From Nitrospirota bacterium (GTDB lineage: Bacteria > Nitrospirota > Thermodesulfovibrionia > UBA6902), in contig JACRQA010000154.1 of assembly GCA_016222915.1 (NCBI GenBank), forward strand, positions 1 to 51,556: DNA of 51,556 bases, given 5' to 3'. A model generated the notes under the pieces. The model did not search any database, was not told where the DNA came from, and saw nothing but the letters and a program-made list of their open reading frames with translations. Both the position numbers and the translations under genes were made by a program. Positions 1-7,826 of the stretch are shown in pieces (position 1 is the stretch's first letter; each line of letters opens with the position of its first letter).

Positions 1-1
1 T

Positions 2-292
2 GCGACCAAGTTGAAAGCGCTGGGGACTGAAACAGTGATCATTACAGGTGGTCATCTGAAGAAAAAAGCAACGGATATGCTTTTTGACGGGGAGGAATTT
101 CTATTTATCGAGAATGAAAGGCTTGAAGGAAATTTTCACGGTACAGGGTGTGTGTTTTCAGCCTCCATGACCGCCGGCCTGGCCCTTGGGTATAATGTAA
201 AAGAAGCGTTCATCAAAGCAAAAGATATTACATTTAGCGCAATGAAGAATGCCATTTCAATCGGCAAGGGGATGAAGCTGCTACATTTTTAA
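2..292 (+). CDS. thiD: ThiD C-terminal part (5' end outside window)
   Basis: C-terminal part of a hydroxymethylpyrimidine/phosphomethylpyrimidine kinase, the cytoplasmic kinase that phosphorylates the thiamine pyrimidine precursor. The frame is open to the window edge, so the start is missing; the TTG used by the ORF track is only an internal codon. The visible part has the ribokinase-fold signature VIITGGHLK, then the anion-hole/catalytic motif HGTGC near visible residue 48, then a helix rich in Ala and Lys as in ThiD. It ends in TAA. Nothing downstream on this strand looks like a thiamine gene, so it is probably the last gene of its unit. Family assignment is firm; the exact ThiD versus fused ThiD/E form cannot be seen. 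Confidence 0.85.
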   Translation, partial: ATKLKALGTETVIITGGHLKKKATDMLFDGEEFLFIENERLEGNFHGTGCVFSASMTAGLALGYNVKEAFIKAKDITFSAMKNAISIGKGMKLLHF

Positions 293-526
293 CAAAGTTG
301 AACCGCCCTGGTATCCTCCGGTTTGGCTGTCGGCAATACTTATAGCTATTAAGCAATCTGATTATTCTGTGCACCTCTGATATAATAACGCCACCATTCT
401 ACAGCAACTGGTAGTGTCGCTATAAATTACACACACGATATTTCAATCTTCAATATGTAATGTTAGTTTACAGCAAGTGTATTTTATTTTAATCAGTAAA
501 AGAAAATAAACAAGGAGTTATGGTTA

Positions 527-541
527 TGGCAAGCTAATTGC
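527..541 (+). promoter_or_regulatory. Sigma-54-like -24/-12 promoter
   Basis: TGGCAA, five bases, TTGC: this differs from the consensus TGGCAC-N5-TTGC at one base and keeps the GG/GC spacing. Predicted start of transcription is near 553, giving a leader of about 93 nt for the gene at 646. PrsR, encoded at 10954-12348, is a sigma-54 activator and a possible partner. Confidence 0.5.
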
Positions 542-555
542 AATCATTTGCAATT
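536..555. repeat. 8-bp perfect dyad (possible operator)
   Basis: AATTGCAA, four bases, TTGCAATT form a perfect inverted repeat that overlaps the -12 part of the sigma-54-like promoter and the predicted transcription start. A repressor bound here would block it. No T-tract follows, so it is not a terminator. Confidence 0.4.
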
Positions 556-645
556 ACTGGAGCGCATAGACAAGTATTAATGAAAAATATTATGCCGATT
601 AAGTGAATGCTTGAGTAAAATCTTAAACTTGACTAAAAGGGGAAA

Positions 646-903
646 ATGAGCACATCATCAGTCGTTATTGAATCAAACGAAATCTCGAAGCACAAACATA
701 TACAGGACCACAGCGTTGTCGTTCCCGCCAAGTTACCAATAAAAGGAAAAAAATTTGAAGCGATAAAGATCCGGCTTTATCGTCATTTTATTGAGACAAT
801 GAAATCAAGTGTCGCTGTATTTGCAGCGTTAGCGATTTATAAAATTTCTGGAATCCATGCCTGGTGGATCCAGGTTGTGCAAAATATGCTATCAAGGCCA
901 TAG
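646..903 (+). CDS. Small protein of unknown function, C-terminal hydrophobic helix
   Basis: An 85-residue protein I do not recognise. The start has the purine-rich sequence AAAAGGGG just upstream. The first 50 residues are polar and Lys/His-rich. Residues about 52-72 form a hydrophobic stretch (SSVAVFAALAIYKISG), followed by an aromatic, slightly amphipathic tail with HAWWIQVV. This suggests a small membrane-associated protein with the N-terminus in the cytoplasm; no Sec signal peptide is evident. It stands alone, with 350-base gaps on both sides, and a sigma-54-like promoter lies about 100 bases upstream. That makes it more likely to be real and to belong to a regulated response, perhaps the PrsR regulon. 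No cysteine pairs or catalytic motifs are present. Confidence 0.55.
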   Translation: MSTSSVVIESNEISKHKHIQDHSVVVPAKLPIKGKKFEAIKIRLYRHFIETMKSSVAVFAALAIYKISGIHAWWIQVVQNMLSRP

Positions 904-1260
904 TATTAATCTACTTCAAAGACTTTCAGCCATGCTGTAACATATGCAGCATTTCCATCCGAAGTCATTATTAAGAGCACCCTTACATTAACTAAATTCT
1001 GACAAAGACAGCCATTAGTTTATTAGCACAGTCTCCATGCATCTAAATTATTCCTGCCTTATCCACGCAACAATCTTTCTCATTGCAGCGGTATGTGGCA
1101 TATGGTAGAATGAAGACTAATTCAATATCTAATCCTACGTAGGGATTAGCCCGGTAACCGTTGTAATTTAGAAAGGGCCCCATTATTATTCATCATTATT
1201 CATCAGAAAGAAGATAGCCCGCAACCCATTCAATATTAGGGGAACTTTAAAGGAGAAGAT
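904..1260. other. Intergenic region with near-palindrome and short tandem repeat
   Basis: No gene seen. At 1129-1149 lies a near-perfect palindrome centred on TACGTA with arms CTAATCC and GGGATTAG, a possible operator for the 1261 operon. At 1185-1204 the 10-mer ATTATTCATC is repeated twice in tandem. The sequence AAAGGAGAAG just before 1261 is that gene's ribosome-binding site. Confidence 0.4.
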
Positions 1261-1926
1261 ATGGCTGGTGATCTGTCTTTTACAAACTTTAAGAGAATGG
1301 AAGCCTATTCATATCATGATCGTCTGAAAGAAAGAGAATACAGAGGGAGACAAATCGGTTACAGAGCAATGAATATATTACTTGCTGTAATCATTACGAC
1401 AGTTCTGGTCCTGACGTGGATGAATACCGGGCAAGCTGCATCCACTGAATCGCAGGAATGGAGATATTTTAGTGAGTCCGGGGAGCCGCCTCAGAAATGG
1501 AACCATGAAGAATTTGACGACTCCCGATGGATAAAGAAACAAAACGGGACTGGTTACGGGACAAGACACTCTGTATTTAGTATCGGTGATATGAAAGGCA
1601 AATACATGCGAGTATACGCACGCCGTTTGTTTATCGTCACGAACCCGCGGCGAATAGTAAAGATGGGCCTGTCAGTAGTATGCGACGGTCCATTTGTTGC
1701 TTACTTGAACGGGATGCCTGCAATCCGGAATGTTATGGGACTGTCCAAAGCAAATCCTTCGGGCGGAAGTCCTATTGGGGAGGAGTTGGACCTCAGCGGC
1801 TGGGCGCATGAGTTAAACACCGGCCTGAACGTGCTCGCTATCCAGTGTGATAATGACGATATCAACAGCAATGATTTTCTCTTTATACCTTCTCTGAAGA
1901 TCATTGAAGGCAATGGCGTAAAATGA
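1261..1926 (+). CDS. Membrane-anchored galactose-binding-like (jelly-roll) protein
   Basis: A 221-residue protein with a basic N-terminus (1-38), one membrane segment or uncleaved signal at about residues 39-60, and an extracytoplasmic domain. That domain begins EWRYFSESGEPPQKWNHEEFDDSRW and continues to GYG and LNGMPAIRN. The pattern W-x-Y...W...FDDS-x-W...GYG...LNG is typical of galactose-binding-like jelly-roll modules attached to secreted phosphoesterases and glycosidases. The gene ends 12 bases before the alkaline-phosphatase gene, so the two are probably co-transcribed, and the module may help hold the phosphatase at the surface; that is inference. The AAAGGAG site upstream supports the start. 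Domain family moderately certain, ligand unknown. Confidence 0.65.
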   Translation: MAGDLSFTNFKRMEAYSYHDRLKEREYRGRQIGYRAMNILLAVIITTVLVLTWMNTGQAASTESQEWRYFSESGEPPQKWNHEEFDDSRWIKKQNGTGYGTRHSVFSIGDMKGKYMRVYARRLFIVTNPRRIVKMGLSVVCDGPFVAYLNGMPAIRNVMGLSKANPSGGSPIGEELDLSGWAHELNTGLNVLAIQCDNDDINSNDFLFIPSLKIIEGNGVK

Positions 1927-1938
1927 ACGGTAAAATCA

Positions 1939-4900
1939 ATGCGTAAATATCCATTGAACAGGATAAACTGGGGAATACTGGCATTTGAGCCGTTATGTAT
2001 GCTGCTCGCAATTCTCGTTATGATGTTATTTTGGGAGAGTCCTGATGTGTACGGACAGGAGCCTGTCGCAAAATACATTATATTGATGATAGCTGACGGG
2101 TGGGGGGCAAAGCAGATAGAGGCAGCGAACCAGTACTGTACAAATGAAGGGACCTGCGATGCCACACCGACATACCAGGACCCTGACTGGAACCCGGGAG
2201 GCGCATTATGGAAGAAGGAATGGATATCGACATACTCTTATGGCGGAAGCTACAACACTAACTCCGCCTGGAGCACTTTCAATTATGTCTTGACAGGAGC
2301 GGTAACCGACAGCGCTGCCGCTGCCAGCGTGCTTTATTCTGGGACAAAAACTGACAACGACAATGTCAGTGTCAGCCACAATGACATCGGACGCCTATTT
2401 ACAATAGGGGAAAAAGCAAAAGACCTTGGCAAAGGTGTCGGAGCTGTCACTACTGTTCCTCTTTCCGATGCTACGCCGGGGGCCTGGGTGGCCCATAACA
2501 ATGACAGGAGTAATTCTTACGCTATAGCGGACGAAGGTTTTTTTGGGGACCCAAACACTACCGGTACGGGAGCCCCGGGGAACAAGTATGAAGGGTCACA
2601 TGGACCGACACTGCCGCCTGCCGACGTTCTGATTGGAGATGCCCGGTCCAACTATGTTAATTCAGCTATCCGGACAGAACTGCAAGCTCAGCATAATTTA
2701 GGGAATTTGTACTATGTTAACTGTCCAAGCACAGGGGGTGATCCCGCAGGCGCTGACGGTGACAGTGACGGCATCAATGATGATGGAGACAGCAGCGGCG
2801 TTGTAGGGGATAATCCCTGCATTGGTGGAAACACAGTCAACTGTGACGACAATTGTGTTAACACAAGCAATGCCGCTCAAGCCGACTCAGATTCTGACGG
2901 GTACGGAGATGTATGTGATTGTCAGCAATTACTCATGTCCGCGGCCAACAGCCCTGGAGACATGCGGATCGCCGGTCTATTTGAGCGTCCCTGTACAGCT
3001 CTTGCAGGGTGCTATACCAATAATCCCACACTATCGGAAAGCCTGACATCTGCGCTGACTCTTCTCGGTGACACAACTAAGTTCCCGAATGGCGCCATAT
3101 TCATGTTTGAGGGAGGCGCTGTTGACTGGGCCGGGCATAGTAACGACATGGAATCGCTTGTCAAGGAAATGAGAGACTTCAATAATGCTGTCGACACGGT
3201 CATAAACTGGGTGAATGACGGCACTAACGGCAGCGACTGGACCAATACAATGGTTATAGTGACGGGTGACCATGAGTGCGGCTATCTGACACCGAAATCC
3301 GGTATATTCCCCGATCAGCCTCTCGGTCTTGTCAATAACGATACTATTAAGGTTACCGGTAGTTGTTCTACTGACAAAAAAGGCGAAAAAATAGTCAGCG
3401 GATCAGGCGGAAGGCGTGCAAGCTGGAATGACCTTGATTGTGATAATTTAATCGATACAGGCGAGACCGTCTATTGGGCGTGGAATTCGGGCGGGCATAG
3501 TAACAGCCTCATACCTTTATATTGCCGGGGAGTGGGTTGTAATCTTTTTTCAAATTATTACGAGACCACGCAGGACCTGAAGAGGGGTTATTATCTGGAC
3601 AACCGGCATGTGTGGTCAGCGATGAACACTGTCCTCATTGACGTCCCACTACTTTCCGCCCCGACAGTCATGAATATAGACATGACCAGTGCAACGCTGG
3701 GTGCGACCATTGATTATGACAGCGAATCAACAATTACAGAAAGGGGCACAGTATGGGATATATCATCCTCGCCTGTTGCTAACCAGTTGGCTGAGGGAGG
3801 CACAGCTGTGGGTGTATTTTCCCACAGCCGTACGGGCTTGCCTGAGGGCAGCCTGATATATTACCGAGGCCATGCAGTCAATACTGCCGGCACGGGGTAT
3901 TCCCCTGAAGGGTCCTTTAATACTGAACCTATCCAGGTATCTAATGCAATCATGAGCACTGTATCTGACACCAGCATGCACATCGGCTGGACAGACAACT
4001 CGGCAAATAGCTCAGAAGCGATTATTTTAATGAAGGCAGGAGCGCCGGTTGATGCTGCTCCGGTTGATGGCAGTCCCTATATTGCAAATAGCATTTTGGG
4101 AAGTGGAGAGCAGTTGGGAACAGGCAATTACGTCATCTTCGCAGGGACAGGATCGCAAGCAGATGTGACAGGGCTCATTCCATGGACGACATACCATATA
4201 GCAGTTTATGCTTACGCTGGAGCAGCAACAATGATTAATTATCAGCAGAGCTCTCCAGTTACTTCAAGCAGGGGAAGTTGTACGGATGCTGACGGGGACA
4301 CCTATGCTATAGAAGGTGGTGGTTGTGGGCAGTTGGATTGTAATGATAATAATATTTTGATTAGCCCAGCGGCGAGCGAGACCTGTAACAACATCGATGA
4401 CAACTGTAACGGTACTGTGGATGAAGGCCTGACTCAACCAACCTCTTGCGGTATTGGGGCATGCGCAGCAACCGGAATTGAGACATGTACGGCAGGGGTA
4501 TGGGGAGGCGACACCTGTACGCCGGGGACACCGACTTCAGAGACCTGTAACAACATTGACGACAACTGTAACGGTACTGTGGATGAAGGACTGACCCAGC
4601 CGACCTCATGCGGGGTTGGAGCATGTGCATCAACCGGAATTGAGACAGGTACGGCAGGGGTATGGGGAAGCGACACCTGTACTCCGGGGACACCGACTTC
4701 TGAGACCTGCAACAACATCGATGACAACTGCAACGGCACTGTGGATGAAGACCTGACCCAACCAACCTCTTGCGGAGTTGGGGCATGCGCAGCAACCGGA
4801 ATTGAGACATGTACTGCAGGAGTATGGGGAGGAGACACCTGTACTCCGGGGACACCGACTTCAGAGACCTGCAATAACATTGACGACAACTGCAACGGTA

Positions 4901-6132
4901 CTGTGGATGAAAACCTGACCCAGCCAACCTCATGCGGGGTTGGAGCATGCGCATCAACCGGAATTGAGACATGTACGGCAGGGGTATGGGGAGGCGACAC
5001 CTGTACTCCGGGGACACCGACTTCAGAGACCTGTAACAACATTGACGACAACTGTAACGGTACTGTGGATGAAGACCTGACCCAGCCAACCTCTTGCGGC
5101 ATTGGGGCATGCGCAGCAACCGGAATCGAGACATGTACGGCAGGGGTATGGGGAGGAGACACCTGTACTCCGGGGACACCAACTTCAGAGACCTGCAACA
5201 ACATTGACGACAACTGTAACGGTACTGTGGATGAAGGCCTGACTCAACCGGCAGTAAGCACAACAGTACCAACTGTAAGTGCAACAGGGGTGCCTTTGAA
5301 TAGCAGTGCAACTATCAACTGGGATAAAAATGTAAACTGTGAAACGGTAAATACGACAAATATAATATCCGACAGCCCCGGGTGGGAGTTTAACAATTGC
5401 ATAGGCAACCAAGCTGTATTTACTTCGAGCGGCCAGTCCGGAGAAACGACATACACAGTAAGTGTAACGACAGCAGTGACGGATACATCAGGTTGCGCAA
5501 TGGCGACGACTTATCAGTTTTCGTTTAGGACCAATGTTTCTACAACCTTATTCATTTCAGAACCTGATGGCATAGGAGACACAATAACCGCAGGCGATCC
5601 TTATAACATTACTTATACATTGGACAATCCGGATAAGACTGTGAATACAGCGTTCTATTATGATACTGATAATGTCGACATGGATGGAACTGCCATTACC
5701 GGCGCATGTGCTGCCGCTCCTGAGGGTGCCGGAGTTACCTGTATGTGGGATACTACCGGTATGTCCCCTGGGGTATATTATATCTACGGCATTTCAAAGA
5801 TTAGCGGCAGCGGTTTGACCCATATATGGACCGGAGGTGGTGCTGATACCCTTGCATCAAATGCTGCAAACTGGTCAGACAATTCAGCGCCCCAAAATGG
5901 AGATGATGTAATTTTTAACGGTACATCTGTAAAAGATTGCAGTTGGGATATAACTGTGCCGATTCATTCCATAAGCCTTAATTCGGGATATGCAGGGACA
6001 GTCACGGTAAACACCATCCTATCAATGACCGGAGACTCAATTATTTCCGACGGCAGGTTAGTTGCCGGAGATACAGTTTTTTATGGCAACGGTCTTGAAG
6101 TCTATTCCATCGGGCCAATTACAATCAACTAA
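1939..6132 (+). CDS. Secreted multidomain alkaline phosphatase with MopE-type repeats
   Basis: A 1397-residue secreted phosphomonoesterase-like protein. A long hydrophobic signal or anchor covers residues about 13-32. The alkaline-phosphatase domain runs from about 42 to 565: metal-binding Asp53 in MIADGWG, nucleophile Ser125 in TDSAAAAS, then VDWAGHSND, TGDHECG (Asp444/His445) and SGGHSNS. Inside this domain, residues about 260-332 form a Ca-binding thrombospondin-3-like insert (DSDSDGYGDVCD). Next come fibronectin-III-like sequence (about 570-777), six CNNIDDNCNGTVDE motifs (784-1104) of the type found in the copper-binding protein MopE, an Ig-like domain (about 1105-1207) and a C-terminal beta-rich domain starting near WTGGGADT. 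No PEP-CTERM, autotransporter or T9SS tail is seen. It follows the 1261 gene by 12 bases with a weak ribosome-binding site, suggesting coupled translation. Likely role: phosphate release at the cell surface, with repeats binding Ca or Cu. Confidence 0.8.
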   Translation: MRKYPLNRINWGILAFEPLCMLLAILVMMLFWESPDVYGQEPVAKYIILMIADGWGAKQIEAANQYCTNEGTCDATPTYQDPDWNPGGALWKKEWISTYSYGGSYNTNSAWSTFNYVLTGAVTDSAAAASVLYSGTKTDNDNVSVSHNDIGRLFTIGEKAKDLGKGVGAVTTVPLSDATPGAWVAHNNDRSNSYAIADEGFFGDPNTTGTGAPGNKYEGSHGPTLPPADVLIGDARSNYVNSAIRTELQAQHNLGNLYYVNCPSTGGDPAGADGDSDGINDDGDSSGVVGDNPCIGGNTVNCDDNCVNTSNAAQADSDSDGYGDVCDCQQLLMSAANSPGDMRIAGLFERPCTALAGCYTNNPTLSESLTSALTLLGDTTKFPNGAIFMFEGGAVDWAGHSNDMESLVKEMRDFNNAVDTVINWVNDGTNGSDWTNTMVIVTGDHECGYLTPKSGIFPDQPLGLVNNDTIKVTGSCSTDKKGEKIVSGSGGRRASWNDLDCDNLIDTGETVYWAWNSGGHSNSLIPLYCRGVGCNLFSNYYETTQDLKRGYYLDNRHVWSAMNTVLIDVPLLSAPTVMNIDMTSATLGATIDYDSESTITERGTVWDISSSPVANQLAEGGTAVGVFSHSRTGLPEGSLIYYRGHAVNTAGTGYSPEGSFNTEPIQVSNAIMSTVSDTSMHIGWTDNSANSSEAIILMKAGAPVDAAPVDGSPYIANSILGSGEQLGTGNYVIFAGTGSQADVTGLIPWTTYHIAVYAYAGAATMINYQQSSPVTSSRGSCTDADGDTYAIEGGGCGQLDCNDNNILISPAASETCNNIDDNCNGTVDEGLTQPTSCGIGACAATGIETCTAGVWGGDTCTPGTPTSETCNNIDDNCNGTVDEGLTQPTSCGVGACASTGIETGTAGVWGSDTCTPGTPTSETCNNIDDNCNGTVDEDLTQPTSCGVGACAATGIETCTAGVWGGDTCTPGTPTSETCNNIDDNCNGTVDENLTQPTSCGVGACASTGIETCTAGVWGGDTCTPGTPTSETCNNIDDNCNGTVDEDLTQPTSCGIGACAATGIETCTAGVWGGDTCTPGTPTSETCNNIDDNCNGTVDEGLTQPAVSTTVPTVSATGVPLNSSATINWDKNVNCETVNTTNIISDSPGWEFNNCIGNQAVFTSSGQSGETTYTVSVTTAVTDTSGCAMATTYQFSFRTNVSTTLFISEPDGIGDTITAGDPYNITYTLDNPDKTVNTAFYYDTDNVDMDGTAITGACAAAPEGAGVTCMWDTTGMSPGVYYIYGISKISGSGLTHIWTGGGADTLASNAANWSDNSAPQNGDDVIFNGTSVKDCSWDITVPIHSISLNSGYAGTVTVNTILSMTGDSIISDGRLVAGDTVFYGNGLEVYSIGPITIN
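4375..5250 (+). repeat. Tandem 162-bp coding repeat, five full units plus a partial unit
   Basis: The motif ACCTG(T/C)AA(C/T)AACAT begins at 4381, 4543, 4705, 4867, 5029 and 5191: exact 162-base spacing, 54 residues per unit. Units are nearly identical at DNA level, which implies recent duplication or ongoing conversion. Each unit carries Cys residues in CNNIDDNC, SCG(I/V)GAC and ETCTAGVWGGDTC. The second unit has ETGTAGVWGSD, losing one Cys (codon 4648-4650). Because the period is a multiple of three, copy-number change keeps the frame. Confidence 0.95.
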
Positions 6133-6187
6133 TGCAATTTCTCCTGTAATAATAAGCCGACACAGCGCGGTTTGATAAGCGAAGTTA

Positions 6188-6550
6188 TTATTCAGCAGAC
6201 ACCCTGATTACGGTCTTTACGTTCCCTCTCGGATTAAAATCCCCTGTAACTTCAAGACGCCTGGGTTTAAGAATATGTTTAAGGGCATCGAATATTTGAT
6301 TGGCTGCAGCTTCGTGAGATATGTGTTGTTCCCTGAAGTTATTCAGATAAAGTTTCAGAGATTTCAATTCAACAATATACTTGTCGGGAATATAACTGAT
6401 TTTGATAGTGGCAAAATCAGGATACCCTGAACGCGGGCATAAGCAGGTAAATTCAGAGAAGCTTATATCAATTGTATAATCCCTGTCAGGGTATGGATTG
6501 GGCCATTTTTCAAGTTTTTTCCCGGAAATTTTCTTTTCCCCGTATTTCAT
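6188..6550 (-). CDS. queF: NADPH-dependent 7-cyano-7-deazaguanine reductase QueF
   Basis: 120-residue QueF, short (type I) form, which reduces preQ0 to preQ1 in queuosine biosynthesis in the cytoplasm. The sequence [14 protein letters not shown] holds the thioimide-forming cysteine (Cys38, by comparison with LCPxTGQPDFA in the family) and the QueF motif [13 protein letters not shown] follows at about residue 61, with the HISHE motif after it. Length matches single-domain QueF. No other queuosine gene is adjacent, and I could not recognise a preQ1 riboswitch in the 206-base upstream gap. A short ribosome-binding site (AGGAGAACA on the minus strand) supports the ATG. Confidence 0.93.
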   Translation of the reverse strand: MKYGEKKISGKKLEKWPNPYPDRDYTIDISFSEFTCLCPRSGYPDFATIKISYIPDKYIVELKSLKLYLNNFREQHISHEAAANQIFDALKHILKPRRLEVTGDFNPRGNVKTVIRVSAE

Positions 6551-6756
6551 TGTTCTCCTATTCTCTGCAAACCAGGCTCATTGGACTCAAGATTTATTTT
6601 TATGAACATACTATCCAACACTCACAATACTTGTCAACTTCATTGAAGAAGAATTCCAGGATAAAATGGGCAATAACATGAATGATGAAAGCCGGTGCTC
6701 CGGGAAGTGCCGGGAATTTTCATAGCCGGCCTTTATCGTTCATTCCAGCCGTTCGC

Positions 6757-7458
6757 CTATTTGAACGGGATACTTATATCTTCCTGCACGAAAGCAGGAG
6801 TAAGGCAGATGGACTTGTTTTTAAGAATGATAATTTCTTTGTTCTTTTGTAATTTATCAATGACCCTTGTAACGCTTTCGCGGGTAAGCCCTGTCATATT
6901 GGATATGTCCTGGTGTGTAAGCTTAATATTTAATACTGTGCCTTCGGGTGTCTTCTCTCCGTAGTCTTCAATTAACATAAGAAGCATCATCTTCGTGCGG
7001 TTTGAGGCATTGTTGAAATTTAACAACTGGATAGTGTCCCAGCATCGCCTGAGTCTGGAACATAGAATTTTCAATAAATTACCTGTGACTTTATTGTGAA
7101 GGAATATAATTGAGAAGAAATCTTGCTTGCCTATAATGGCGATAAGCGAGTCTTCCGTAGCAATGACTGAAGCAGGGGCGGTCTTTCCGTCAATAAGGGA
7201 CATTTCGCCGAAGAAACTACCGGATTTATGCATTGCGAGAATAATTTCTTTTCCGTCTTCAGTTGTTCGGATGGCTTTGACCTTCCCCAATAAGATTATA
7301 TACATATATTCACTTGTGTCCTCTTCATAAAGGATGGTCTCATTCTTCTTAAATTGCTTGACTACCATCTTGTTGATGACCTGCTCCATTTCCTTGTCTG
7401 TTAATGTAGCGAATATCTCTGTCTTTTTAAGAAAATTATTTTTATGCTGGTCATTCAT
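6757..7458 (-). CDS. Crp/Fnr-family transcription regulator
   Basis: A 233-residue Crp/Fnr-type DNA-binding protein. Residues about 10-125 form a cyclic-nucleotide-binding beta-roll containing GSFFGEMSLIDGKTAPASV, matching the phosphate-binding cassette region. A dimerisation helix follows, then a winged helix with the recognition sequence THQDISNMTGLTRESVTRVI at about 183-202. There is no N-terminal cysteine cluster as in oxygen-sensing FNR, so the signal is unknown and could be a nucleotide. It is divergent from prsK across a 368-base gap. A CRP-like half-symmetric site at 13200-13213 lies before the riboswitch-controlled gene; binding of this protein there is only a suggestion. Confidence 0.88.
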   Translation of the reverse strand: MNDQHKNNFLKKTEIFATLTDKEMEQVINKMVVKQFKKNETILYEEDTSEYMYIILLGKVKAIRTTEDGKEIILAMHKSGSFFGEMSLIDGKTAPASVIATEDSLIAIIGKQDFFSIIFLHNKVTGNLLKILCSRLRRCWDTIQLLNFNNASNRTKMMLLMLIEDYGEKTPEGTVLNIKLTHQDISNMTGLTRESVTRVIDKLQKNKEIIILKNKSICLTPAFVQEDISIPFK

Positions 7459-7826
7459 GGCGTTATTTCTAAACTATTAACTAATGAAATATTGAGCAGG
7501 GCATCGATGGATATCAAATAAATTGTTGCCCGGCGCCCTGCACTATTACCAATGCAATCATTGGATTAATTCCGGGTCCTCATAAAAACATCATAACACA
7601 ACTGTAGTAGAAATCACAGGTTACACGGCAAGGCAGTACGATTAGGCAATGGGCACAGAATCACTACTGCGGTTTTTCCTATATTCACATCGATTACATG
7701 ACGTATATAATTCAAGGTTATGTCACAAAAAGACGTTAAGTATATTGTAAATTTCAGTATTTTTCTCGTTGGATCAGTTTGGAAATGAATTTAAGATTAT
7801 GACATTTACTGAACGGTAACCACCCA
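7459..7826. other. Divergent intergenic region between crp-like gene and prsK
   Basis: No gene supported. It contains the dyad GCAGGGC...GCCCTGC around 7496-7545 with a loop of about 30 bases, and a TCACA half-site near 7722-7728 (TATGTCACAAAA) but no matching TGTGA six bases upstream. Promoters for both flanking genes must lie here; none is a clear match. Confidence 0.4.

Larger units (their letters stand above)
293..645. other. Intergenic region with sigma-54-like promoter
   Basis: No gene is supported here. The region holds the -24/-12-like element and 8-bp dyad listed separately. A five-codon ATG frame follows an AAGGAG sequence near 512-536, but it overlaps the promoter-like site, so I do not call it. 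An 8-mer TGTCGGCA at 328-335 also occurs, on the other strand, upstream of the PEP-CTERM gene at 12975-12982; it is a weak candidate for a shared activator site. Confidence 0.5.

Noticed and set aside
4375-5250. Possible CRISPR-like array
   Set aside because: Units are 162 bp, contiguous and coding, without unique spacers.
4361-5311. Long minus-strand frames (316 and 259 aa) across the repeat array
   Set aside because: They are shadows created by the 162-bp in-frame repeat; composition is repetitive and the plus frame has clear domain motifs.
6551-6756. preQ1 riboswitch before queF
   Set aside because: The CCTAGC-type aptamer core was not seen in the 206-base leader.
6472-6964. Frames at 6472-6681 and 6695-6964
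   Set aside because: Antisense to queF and the Crp-like gene; no ribosome-binding site.
7600-7660. Third copy of the second repeat family
   Set aside because: GGTTACACGGCAAGGCAG resembles part of the repeat but lacks the flanking ATCGC and TATGCAA blocks.
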